Below, piece by piece: positions 56,859 through 64,000 of a DNA stretch of 64,000 nt (positions are counted from its first letter, which is position 1; each line of letters opens with the position of its first letter). The DNA is taken from assembly GCF_947504225.1 (NCBI RefSeq), contig NZ_CANNGT010000006.1, positions 122,382-186,381 of the forward strand. The letters are read 5' to 3'. The notes beneath the pieces were generated by a model. The model searched no databases. It worked only from the letters and a program-made list of their open reading frames with translations, and was not told where the DNA came from. This DNA comes from Brumimicrobium ulvae. GTDB taxonomy: Bacteria; Bacteroidota; Bacteroidia; Flavobacteriales_D; Crocinitomicaceae. The translations under genes were made by a program, and so were the position numbers.

Positions 56859-57991
56859 ATAACATTCGTTTTAGCTGCTGTTTCAACAACAGTATTGTCT
56901 TCAATGAAGAAGGATTTATATTCAATTTCGTTTCTTTCAAAGATTCGCGCAATTCTGTCTTGATCTGTATCGGTAATTAAAACTTGTCCAAAATCTTGGT
57001 CACTCACCATCTGCATCAAACGCTCTACCCTTTCATTGTCTAATTTATCAAAAATATCATCCAGTAGAAGAACCGGTTTACGATTTAATCGTGCCAGCAA
57101 CCATTCGTATTGCGCCAATTTTAAGGCAATTAAATAGGATTTTTGTTGACCTTGAGAACCAAATTTCTTGATTGGATGACCTTTTATTGTAAATATAAAG
57201 TCATCCCGATGTGTACCCACAGTGGTATATTGCTTTCTTTGGTCTTGACGTTCAGCCTGTTTCAGGAGTTCCTCAAAGGACTGGTCAAACAATTGAGAAC
57301 GGTAATCCAAGCTGACTACTTCTTTATCACTCGACAACCAATTATAATACTTTTGAAAAATCGGAATAAACTCGTCTATAATTCTTTTTCTAGCTTCATG
57401 AATCGTTTTCCCACAAGCGATTAATTGTTCATCCCAAACACTGATGCTTTCGCGATCAAAAAAACCATAACTGGACATGTTTTTTAAAAGTGCATTTCTT
57501 TGGGCAAGCACTTTTCCGTATTTGATTAAATCATTCAAAAAGTTACGGTCAAACTGAGCAATAATTCCATCCATCCATTTTCTTCTCACTTCACTTCCTT
57601 CGAGAATTAAATTTCTATCATAAGGAGAAATCATCACTGTTGGAAACTGACCAATGTGGTCTGCTAGCTTCTCATAAGTGACTTTATTTTTCTTAAAAAC
57701 CTTCTTTTGGCCTTTTTTCACCCCACAATAAACACTGTCTTCATTATTTTCTCTGTTCCAAATGCTTTGAATGACAAAAAAAGATTCATCAAATAAAATA
57801 TTTTGACTATCAATAGGATTCAAGTAAGATTTACACATACTTAAATAATGAATTGCGTCTAGAACATTTGTTTTACCAGCTCCATTTTCACCAATAAAAC
57901 AGTTGATATCGGGCGAAAGCGATAGATCAGCTTGTTTATAATTTTTAAAATTAATCAAGCTCAATTTCGAAACAAATAGATGATTACTCAC
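56855..57991 (-). CDS. recF: DNA replication and repair protein RecF
   Basis: The 378-residue ATPase has Walker A GENGAGKTN near residue 35, the signature FGSQGQQKS and Walker B LLLDDIFDKLD. It helps load RecA at gaps. The next gene, dciA, is coupled. Confidence 0.95.
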   Translation of the reverse strand: MSNHLFVSKLSLINFKNYKQADLSLSPDINCFIGENGAGKTNVLDAIHYLSMCKSYLNPIDSQNILFDESFFVIQSIWNRENNEDSVYCGVKKGQKKVFKKNKVTYEKLADHIGQFPTVMISPYDRNLILEGSEVRRKWMDGIIAQFDRNFLNDLIKYGKVLAQRNALLKNMSSYGFFDRESISVWDEQLIACGKTIHEARKRIIDEFIPIFQKYYNWLSSDKEVVSLDYRSQLFDQSFEELLKQAERQDQRKQYTTVGTHRDDFIFTIKGHPIKKFGSQGQQKSYLIALKLAQYEWLLARLNRKPVLLLDDIFDKLDNERVERLMQMVSDQDFGQVLITDTDQDRIARIFERNEIEYKSFFIEDNTVVETAAKTNVI

Positions 57992-58090
57992 GCTGTAAAG
58001 ATAGAGAAATTGTAAGAATTTAATGGGTTTTATCGAGAGAAAGAAAATCTAATTTAGTTCTTAACACAGGACTTTTTATAAATAGTTCGC

Positions 58091-58117
58091 TTTGGATGAA
58101 AAAAAAACTTATTTTTG
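58091..58117 (+). promoter_or_regulatory. Candidate promoter of the TPR-ribH-glmM operon
   Basis: TATTTTTG (58110-58117) with TTTG at 58091-58094; the 15-base spacing is shorter than usual. It lies 22 bases before the TPR gene. Confidence 0.45.
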
Positions 58118-58139
58118 CATTCGCTTAAAATAGCTAATT

Positions 58140-58781
58140 ATGAGTGATAACATTACAAAAGAAGAAATTATCGAACAGTTTAAGGGAAACAAGATCCTTA
58201 AATACTCCACTTACGCAGTTGGAGGAATTGCAGTTATAGTGCTTGCAGTACTGTCTTACCAAAAATTTGTTTCGGGTCCAAACGAAGAAGCATCAAAAGC
58301 AGAGATTGCTAACGGTATCTTGTATTTAGAAAAAGATTCAACACAACTGGCAACAGAGGAGTTTGAATACTTGGCTTCTGAATACAATGGATATAAAGGT
58401 GGTGAAGTATCGCAATACGCATTAGGAAACTTGTATTTTGAACAAGGTGACTATGAGTTGGCATTGAATACCTTGAAAGGTGTTAAGCTTGATGATACTT
58501 ACCTAATGACATTGGCAATCGGAACGCAAGGAGATTGTTATTCAGAGTTAGGTGATTACCAAAATGCTGTAAAGATGTACATTAAAGCTGCTGAGCGTGT
58601 CGAAAACGAAACGACTACACCTTTATTTTACTTCAAAGCCGGATTGAATGCTGAGGAAGCTGGAGATTTTTCTAAAGCGGCAGAATACTACAAAATCATC
58701 AAAACAAACTATTTATCTTTTGCGAGTCAAAAGGGAATTGATAAATTTATTACAAGAGCTGAAAACTCTATAATTGAATAA
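58140..58781 (+). CDS. Membrane-anchored TPR protein
   Basis: The 213-residue protein has one N-terminal membrane helix (about 22-43) and four to five TPR units such as SQYALGNLYFEQGDYELALNT. It resembles the Bacteroidota YfgM-like family. Role unknown. It lies 2 bases before ribH. Confidence 0.82.
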   Translation: MSDNITKEEIIEQFKGNKILKYSTYAVGGIAVIVLAVLSYQKFVSGPNEEASKAEIANGILYLEKDSTQLATEEFEYLASEYNGYKGGEVSQYALGNLYFEQGDYELALNTLKGVKLDDTYLMTLAIGTQGDCYSELGDYQNAVKMYIKAAERVENETTTPLFYFKAGLNAEEAGDFSKAAEYYKIIKTNYLSFASQKGIDKFITRAENSIIE

Positions 58782-58783
58782 TT

Positions 58784-59272
58784 GTGGCTACAGTAAATAA
58801 AAACTTATCGCATTACGATAAAGACAGTATACCAAACGGTGCCGATTTTAATATCGGCATTGTTGTTTCAGAATGGAATGAAAATATTACGCTCAATTTG
58901 CTCGAAGGAGCTAAAGAAGCCCTTTTGGAAAACGGTGTAAAAGAAGAAAATATTCATGTTCATTTCACTCCTGGCTCTTTTGAATTGCCGCTTGGAGCGC
59001 AATGGTTGTTAGCAAAAGACGAAATCGATGGCGTTGTAGCAATCGGGTCTGTAATTCAAGGAGAAACAAAACACTTTGATTTTGTTTGTTCAGCAACAGC
59101 ACATGGTGTAAAAGACGTAGGATTAAAATACAATAAACCTGCTATTTTTTGCGTACTCACAGACAATACATTGCAACAAGCGATTGATCGCTCTGGTGGA
59201 AAACATGGAAACAAAGGAGTGGAAGCAGCTATTGCTTGTTTGAAAATGGTGCACTTCAAGAAATCAATTTAA
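58784..59272 (+). CDS. ribH: 6,7-dimethyl-8-ribityllumazine synthase
   Basis: The 162-residue enzyme starts at GTG. It condenses ribitylaminouracil with 3,4-dihydroxybutanone phosphate in riboflavin synthesis. VVSEWNENIT, TPGSFELPLGAQ and IQGETKHFDFVC (catalytic His) are present. Confidence 0.95.
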   Translation: MATVNKNLSHYDKDSIPNGADFNIGIVVSEWNENITLNLLEGAKEALLENGVKEENIHVHFTPGSFELPLGAQWLLAKDEIDGVVAIGSVIQGETKHFDFVCSATAHGVKDVGLKYNKPAIFCVLTDNTLQQAIDRSGGKHGNKGVEAAIACLKMVHFKKSI

Positions 59273-59284
59273 AAAATAATAATC

Positions 59285-60673
59285 GTGACCTTAATAAAAT
59301 CAATATCAGGAATTCGAGGAACAATAGGCGGTAAAGTCGGTGAAGGACTCTCCCCTCTTGACATCGTTAAATTTGCATCAGCATACGGAACGTGGTTGCA
59401 GGAAGAAAACAATGCGAAAAAACTAACATTAGTGGTTGGTCGTGACGCGCGTATATCTGGCTCCATTGTGAACAGTTTAGTTATTGCATCTTTAAGGAGT
59501 TTAGGAATTAATGTTATTGATTTAGGTTTATCTACCACACCAACTGTTGAAATGGCAGTAATGATGGAGAAAGCACACGGTGGAATTATTATTACAGCGA
59601 GTCATAATCCTAAAGAATGGAATGCCTTAAAACTGCTGAACGGAAAAGGAGAGTTCATCTCTGGTGCTGAAGGCGAAAGAGTGCTTGACATTGCTGAAAG
59701 GGAAGCTTTTCACTTTGCTGACGTAGACTCGTTAGGGAAGTTAACCCAAAACAACGAGTATATTCAAAAACACATTGATGCTGTTTTAGGTCTTCCGTAT
59801 GTAGATACAAAGGCGATTGCAGAAGCTGATTTTTCTATCATCGTTGATGCTGTCAATTCAACTGGTGGAATTGCTGTTCCTTTATTACTTGACGCATTAG
59901 GAGTGAAGAAAGTAACCGGAATTCACTGTGAACCTACAGGTGTTTTTGCCCACAATCCAGAACCCTTGCCTGCGCACTTGAAAGACTTATCTCAAGCCAT
60001 TATTGAGCATGGTGCTGATTTAGGAATCACAGTTGACCCAGATGTTGACCGTTTGGCGATGGTTTGTGAAGACGGAACAATGTTCGGTGAAGAATACACA
60101 TTAGTTGCAGTAGCAGATTATGTACTTTCTAAAAAAGGTGGAGCTACGGTTTCAAACCTTTCTTCTACACGTGCCTTGAGAGATGTAACTGAAAAGCACG
60201 GACATCAATATTACGCTTCTGCAGTTGGAGAAGTGAACGTAGTTGAGAAAATGAAAGCAGTCAATGCAGTAATCGGTGGAGAAGGAAATGGTGGTGTAAT
60301 TCTTCCAGAACTTCACTACGGAAGAGATGCATTGGTTGGAATTGCATTATTTTTAACGCATTTGGCCAATACGAAATTAAAAGCAACAGAATTAAGAGAC
60401 AGTTACCCTAAGTACACTATTTCTAAAAACAAAATTCAGCTAACACCTGAAACTAACGTAGATCAAATTCTTGTAAAAATGGCTGACAAGTACAGTAAAC
60501 AAGAAGTAGACTCAACAGATGGTGTGAAAATCTATTTTGAAAAAGAATGGGTTCATTTACGAAAAAGTAACACAGAACCTATCATTAGGATTTATGCTGA
60601 AAGTGAAAACGACGTAAAAGCAGATCAGTTGGCCAAAAATATTATGGCTGAAATTGAAACTATTCTATCATAA
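59285..60673 (+). CDS. glmM: Phosphoglucosamine mutase
   Basis: The 462-residue alpha-D-phosphohexomutase starts at GTG. It has the phosphoserine loop TASHNPKEWN, the metal loop DPDVDRL, the sugar loop GEGNGGV and the phosphate site RKSNTEPIIRIY. It converts glucosamine-6-P to glucosamine-1-P; phosphomannomutase is a possible alternative. Confidence 0.9.
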   Translation: MTLIKSISGIRGTIGGKVGEGLSPLDIVKFASAYGTWLQEENNAKKLTLVVGRDARISGSIVNSLVIASLRSLGINVIDLGLSTTPTVEMAVMMEKAHGGIIITASHNPKEWNALKLLNGKGEFISGAEGERVLDIAEREAFHFADVDSLGKLTQNNEYIQKHIDAVLGLPYVDTKAIAEADFSIIVDAVNSTGGIAVPLLLDALGVKKVTGIHCEPTGVFAHNPEPLPAHLKDLSQAIIEHGADLGITVDPDVDRLAMVCEDGTMFGEEYTLVAVADYVLSKKGGATVSNLSSTRALRDVTEKHGHQYYASAVGEVNVVEKMKAVNAVIGGEGNGGVILPELHYGRDALVGIALFLTHLANTKLKATELRDSYPKYTISKNKIQLTPETNVDQILVKMADKYSKQEVDSTDGVKIYFEKEWVHLRKSNTEPIIRIYAESENDVKADQLAKNIMAEIETILS

Positions 60674-60783
60674 GAATACAATAATCCACTTTTTTTAAAA
60701 GCTGTTTTTTCGGTTAAAATCAAGTTTTCACTTAATTTGCAACCGCAATACACAACTGTACAACAATATTTGAATTGAACACC

Positions 60784-61932
60784 ATGAAGAAAGTTTATTT
60801 AGACAACGCAGCAACGACTCCTATTGCCCCAGAGGTTTATGAAGAAATGATTCCTTATTTAAAAAATGAATTTGGAAATCCTTCTTCAACTCACTCTTTT
60901 GGACGACAAGCAAAAGGTACAATTGAAACTTCAAGAAGAAAAGTAGCTGGCTATCTAAATGCTAAGCCTTCTGAAATTATTTTCACTTCTGGAGGTACAG
61001 AAGCAGATAACATGGTTTTTAATATCGCTGTTAATGAATTAGGTGTTGAGCGTATTATTACTTCTGAAATTGAACATCACGCGGTGATTCATACGGTTGA
61101 AGACATTTGTAAGAAAAATCAACTAGAATTTGCTTTGGTTAGGCTACTTCCAAATGGACACGTTGACATTGATCACCTTAAAGAGTTATTGGCTAAAAGC
61201 GACAAAAAAACATTGGTTTCCTTGATGCATGGAAATAATGAAATTGGAAATTTATTGCCTTTGGAACAAGTCAGTGAATTATGTCGTCAACACAATGCCT
61301 ACTTTCATTCAGATACGGTTCAAACAATGGCCCACTATCGATTCGACTTAAAAGCATTAGACATTGACTTTATCACTTGCGCTGCACACAAATTTCATGG
61401 TCCAAAAGGTGTTGGTTTCTTATACCTTAACAACAACATCAAAGGACTTCCATTTATTCACGGTGGAGCTCAAGAACGCGGATTAAGAGGAGGAACAGAA
61501 AATTTATACGGAATTGTAGGATTAGCAAAAGCAATGGAAGTTGCCTATGAAGATTTAGAAGAACACCAACAACATGTTCAGAATCTTAAATCGTATATGA
61601 TTGAACAATTGAAAGCCAACATCGAGAATGTTGATTTTCATGGAGACACCACACCAGAAAACAGTTTGTATACGGTAGTCAATGTTTGTCTTCCAAAAAC
61701 ATCTAAAGCAGCCATGTTATTGTTTACCTTGGATTTAAAAGGTATAGCTTGTTCTGGTGGCTCTGCATGTTCTTCTGGCAGCAACAAAGGGTCTCATGTA
61801 TTGGAAGGAATCCATGCAGATACATCTCGTCCAAACGTTAGATTTTCATTCTCTAGATACAACACCAAAGAAGATATTGACTTCGCAATTGGTGTTTTAA
61901 AAGAAGCTTTTGAAAAAGAACTGGTTGATTAA
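60784..61932 (+). CDS. Cysteine desulfurase
   Basis: I chose ATG 60784 (MKKVYLDNAATTPIA), not the TTG 9 bases earlier. The 382-residue class V PLP enzyme has the PLP-Lys region AAHKFHGPKG and the persulfide loop CSGGSACSSGS. It supplies sulfur for Fe-S clusters or thio-cofactors. No iscU/sufU genes are adjacent. A strong terminator follows. Confidence 0.93.
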   Translation: MKKVYLDNAATTPIAPEVYEEMIPYLKNEFGNPSSTHSFGRQAKGTIETSRRKVAGYLNAKPSEIIFTSGGTEADNMVFNIAVNELGVERIITSEIEHHAVIHTVEDICKKNQLEFALVRLLPNGHVDIDHLKELLAKSDKKTLVSLMHGNNEIGNLLPLEQVSELCRQHNAYFHSDTVQTMAHYRFDLKALDIDFITCAAHKFHGPKGVGFLYLNNNIKGLPFIHGGAQERGLRGGTENLYGIVGLAKAMEVAYEDLEEHQQHVQNLKSYMIEQLKANIENVDFHGDTTPENSLYTVVNVCLPKTSKAAMLLFTLDLKGIACSGGSACSSGSNKGSHVLEGIHADTSRPNVRFSFSRYNTKEDIDFAIGVLKEAFEKELVD

Positions 61933-61948
61933 CCCAAAATACTCATCT

Positions 61949-61984
61949 AAAAAAGAGGCGTAATTGAAGTTACGCCTCTTTTTT
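61949..61984 (+). terminator. Strong hairpin terminator after the desulfurase gene
   Basis: Perfect 15-base arms (AAAAAAGAGGCGTAA and TTACGCCTCTTTTTT) around TTGAAG. Confidence 0.9.
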
Positions 61985-62167
61985 ATTGAAGATAAACTTG
62001 TTAAATTGTCTGTTCTGTGATTATTTTAATTTGTGGTGTTTTTTGCTTTTGAAGTGAAGAAAACTTTATTTTAATTTTTTTATGTGGATACAATTTTTGT
62101 AGGCTTTTGTTAAGAAGGTCCTAGAGCTAGCGGAACAGCTTGTGGATTTATGTATGGAAATCCAAGG

Positions 62168-62199
62168 CCACGAGAAGCTGCGCTAAATCTCGCGGCAGC
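62168..62199 (+). repeat. Dispersed 32-bp repeat, copy 2
   Basis: CCACGAGAAGCTGCG through CTCGCGGCAGC. Arms CGAGA/TCTCG and GCTGC/GCAGC are interleaved, giving the order of an H-type pseudoknot. Preceded by GTATGGAAATCCAAGG, close to the lead of copy 3. Confidence 0.75.
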
Positions 62200-62229
62200 C
62201 CTTAGTTTGTATTGATATTTATTTAGAGT

Positions 62230-62589
62230 TCAAATATTTTTTAACTCGATTTTTTCTGTATATCCTAATTCTACTTCAATCTTATTTAAATCACCATAGG
62301 TTTTCATACCACTTTTCATTTCTTTATAATTTTTACCATAATTATTAATTACCACTACTCTATTAACTAAAACGTACTCATAAGTTGATAGTTGTAGAAT
62401 TATATTTGAATCATCCGCATAGAACTTAGTAACATTTTTTACAAGTCCTTCATTTCTGTATGTAAAAACGTAGTCGTTTGTGCTACTATGGTATATTATA
62501 GAAAATTCTTGACCTAAATCATAATATACCCTTTTACAAGACGTAAAAATCATCAATGTTAAAAAAGAAAAAAATATCAAACCTTTCAT
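62230..62589 (-). CDS. Small lipoprotein of unknown function
   Basis: The 119-residue protein has a lipoprotein signal (lipobox FTSC) and a beta-rich body; no domain is recognised. It lies amid fragmented genes and could be an orphan immunity lipoprotein, but only context suggests it. Confidence 0.65.
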   Translation of the reverse strand: MKGLIFFSFLTLMIFTSCKRVYYDLGQEFSIIYHSSTNDYVFTYRNEGLVKNVTKFYADDSNIILQLSTYEYVLVNRVVVINNYGKNYKEMKSGMKTYGDLNKIEVELGYTEKIELKNI

Positions 62590-62842
62590 ATTAATTTACC
62601 ATTACTTGTTAAAATTTTGAAAATTACTTGCAGGCTCTATCCAAATATACCCCCGCTACCGCGGGATTACCTTCGGTGCTACTCCGTGGTTCATCTCGTG
62701 GTTGTCTGAATCCTTTACTTTACGTCTTCTAAAGTACAAATTTTTAAATTATTCGTTGATAAAGTCGCTGAAATAGATTGATTTAGTAATAGTTTTTTTA
62801 GATTATGATTCTTGAAAGAGTTTTTTGTATGGATATCCTAGG
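62590..62842. other. Gene-poor stretch before the third repeat
   Basis: Contains the candidate promoter of the lipoprotein and a short CCCGC/GCGGG hairpin near 62652-62665. No gene supported. Confidence 0.5.
62642..62649 (-). promoter_or_regulatory. Candidate -7 promoter element for the lipoprotein gene
   Basis: On the - strand this reads TATATTTG, 52 bases before the ATG; no -33 found. Confidence 0.35.
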
Positions 62843-62874
62843 CCACGAGAAGCTGCGCTAAATCTCGCGGCAGC
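62843..62874 (+). repeat. Dispersed 32-bp repeat, copy 3
   Basis: Identical to copy 2 across the core. It runs directly into the orphan C-terminal fragment. Confidence 0.75.
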
Positions 62875-62985
62875 GGAGGGGCTAATGAGTTAAAGGCTTT
62901 GGTTGATGCCAATTATAAACCTAAAAACCTAACGACAATCGAATGGGAGAATATCAAAATATTAATAAACAGTATTTTTGATTAA
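62875..62985 (+). pseudogene. Orphan C-terminal fragment 1 (toxin-tail-like)
   Basis: A headless frame reads ANELKALVDANYKPKNLTT and then EWENIKILINSIFD before a stop. It is homologous to the fragment at 63506-63685, and the tail-like character suggests a polymorphic toxin C-terminus. No start codon is suitable. Confidence 0.55.
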
Positions 62986-63009
62986 TTTAATTTTAACTTT
63001 AATTAATAT

Positions 63010-63522
63010 ATGGAATGGAATTTTAATGATTTTTTTGAAAAAATTAAAGAAAGAGATTTATTTGAAAATGCACTCATAACTAAAGGTAAATATAAAAATG
63101 AATATATTAGTCTGGAATACACAGAATCAAAAGAAATTCCAAGTAGTTTATTTTACTTACCTTGGTCATATAGATTTTTCAAATTAAAAAATTCGTTTGG
63201 TGAATACATATTTATTGACGAAAAGTATCTAAGAAAGTTATTTGAGGATTTTAAAAATAGAAAAGAATATTTAGCAAATAAAAATAAACCCTATGAGTAT
63301 ATTGGATATGAGTTTATGCTAAATCTGAACTTATCAAGAAATATCCAATCTGGACAATCAAATTATATTAGTATGTTAGAAAAAATAGTAAATTTGATTG
63401 AAAAAAAAGGAGGAATTGTAATTGAAGGAAAAACCATTATTAAATCAAAGAAAGAGCTTGAAATATACCTAAAGAACACATTTAGAGATTTTAGCGGTTT
63501 AGAGGATGAAATGTGTCAATAA
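63010..63522 (+). CDS. Hypothetical protein, candidate immunity protein
   Basis: The 170-residue protein has no signal or membrane segment and is AT-rich in base use. It is helical and charged; no domain is recognised. It starts 24 bases after fragment 1 and its end overlaps fragment 2, so it sits where an immunity gene would lie between two toxin tails. This is inference from context. Confidence 0.55.
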   Translation: MEWNFNDFFEKIKERDLFENALITKGKYKNEYISLEYTESKEIPSSLFYLPWSYRFFKLKNSFGEYIFIDEKYLRKLFEDFKNRKEYLANKNKPYEYIGYEFMLNLNLSRNIQSGQSNYISMLEKIVNLIEKKGGIVIEGKTIIKSKKELEIYLKNTFRDFSGLEDEMCQ

Positions 63523-63685
63523 TATTTATATCACTAGTCCGATTAATGCGACAACACTTCTAAATGAAACAGAAGCGGGGGTTAAATATGGATCGTATTA
63601 TGCAAATGAATTAAATGAATTAGTAAAGGCTGGAATCAAACCAAAAAATCTTACCCCTCCGATTTCCATGATAAAAACCAAATAA
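63506..63685 (+). pseudogene. Orphan C-terminal fragment 2 (toxin-tail-like)
   Basis: A 59-codon frame beginning at an ATG inside the previous gene reads TSPINATTLLNETEAG and later YANELNELVKAGIKPKNLTP. Its last part aligns with fragment 1. It is probably the tail of a longer protein whose front was lost. Confidence 0.55.
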
Positions 63686-63912
63686 ATTTACCATAAAATA
63701 ATTAAATAAAATCAAATTTTACCGCAAAAAGAATTTCTGCTCCGCAGGCTCCTGCCGAGGGCGGCTCTTTCCCGATGTCGAATAAACGAATTTCTTCTTA
63801 AAATGAATATTTTTATAAACTTTCATCTTTTCGGATCTATCTGCTGATTATTAAACGTTTATTCTACTTCGTGATAGAGCTTTAATCTCATCCTTAATGT
63901 AATACATAAAAA
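63686..63912. other. Gene-poor stretch before the IS110-type fragment
   Basis: A GC-rich patch at 63740-63770 contrasts with AT-rich flanks and holds the palindrome GCAGGCTCCTGC. No gene supported. Confidence 0.5.
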
Positions 63913-64000
63913 TTATACAGGCTTTTTTACATAGGGTTCATTTCTTTTAATCACTGCATAAACTCTGTGAATTAACTTGTTTCTAACATTGTTAATCACC
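63913..64000 (-). CDS. IS110-type transposase, C-terminal end only
   Basis: The - strand frame entering at the window edge reads VINNVRNKLIHRVYAVIKR and NEPYVKKPV before a stop at 63915-63913. This resembles the C-terminal end of IS110-family transposases. The rest lies outside the window. Confidence 0.55.
   Translation of the reverse strand, partial: VINNVRNKLIHRVYAVIKRNEPYVKKPV

Noticed and set aside
60732..60739. TTAATTTG upstream of the cysteine desulfurase as promoter
   Set aside because: The second base deviates from TAnnTTTG and no -33 element is present.
33591..62137. Shared 13-14 base motif GAG(C)TAGCGGAACA at 33591-33603 and 62124-62137
   Set aside because: Short, with an internal length difference, and placed differently relative to the 32-bp repeat in each case; could be chance.
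63740..63770. GC-rich palindromic patch near the window end
   Set aside because: The palindrome has a 2-base centre and no partner copy in the window; too little to call a feature.

Overview
The window comes from a low-GC Bacteroidota chromosome, most likely Flavobacteriales; I cannot name the genus. The grounds are TAnnTTTG-type -7 promoter elements instead of sigma70 boxes, no Shine-Dalgarno sequences, the block bamD - rpoZ-like - coaBC - DUF4835 - recN - DUF423, ClC/OstA/UvrB relatives typical of the phylum, and a flexirubin-type pigment cluster. No rRNA, tRNA or CRISPR array was recognised.

Region 1 (1-21.7 kb) is most of a flexirubin-like (aryl polyene plus dialkylresorcinol) gene cluster. 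A left arm on the + strand holds an MMPL exporter fused to a lysophospholipid-type acyltransferase (cut by the window edge), a CrtI-like FAD oxidoreductase, a lipoprotein Ntn-hydrolase of the C45 acyltransferase family and a PaaK-like AMP ligase. A long block on the - strand runs from a 4'-phosphopantetheinyl transferase through DarA and DarB (dialkylresorcinol), two hotdog dehydratases, a small unknown protein, a BtrH-like acyltransferase, an ABC-2 exporter pair, a thioesterase, ketosynthases with two catalytically dead ketosynthase homologues, an ACP, a polysaccharide deacetylase, a LolA-like carrier, a lipoprotein and a methyltransferase. Together they can activate and extend an aryl starter, build and aromatise a dialkylresorcinol, join the two halves and move the pigment to the outer membrane. 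An aromatic ammonia-lyase for the starter is not in the window. The thioesterase carries an in-frame amber codon.

Region 2 (21.8-33.1 kb) is housekeeping: a secreted VWD-domain protein, pckA, the bamD-to-DUF423 operon and uvrB. Region 3 (33.1-36.2 kb) is an accessory island: an IS3-type transposase tail, a 5'-truncated Rhs protein with a zinc-metallopeptidase C-terminus, and a secreted candidate immunity protein just downstream.

Region 4 (36.3-52.8 kb) is core again: ClC transporter, DinB, NlpC/P60, glyA, fumarylacetoacetase, bifunctional Rel, metallophosphoesterase, Fur, STAS, purA, OstA-like protein and a phosphoethanolamine-transferase-like sulfatase. It also holds the scar of a deleted short-chain dehydrogenase.

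Region 5 (52.8-54.7 kb) is a tandem array of three REP-associated tyrosine transposase (RAYT) elements, two nearly identical and full length and one internally deleted. Hairpin REPs bound them, and duplicated pieces of the neighbouring host genes lie between them. Region 6 (54.7-61.9 kb) holds a flippase, dciA, recF, a TPR protein, ribH, glmM and a cysteine desulfurase. Region 7 (62-64 kb) is a decayed tail region: a lipoprotein, two paralogous orphan C-terminal fragments around a candidate immunity gene, two copies of a 32-bp repeat (a third copy lies beside the IS3 remnant in Region 3), and the end of an IS110-type transposase at the window edge.
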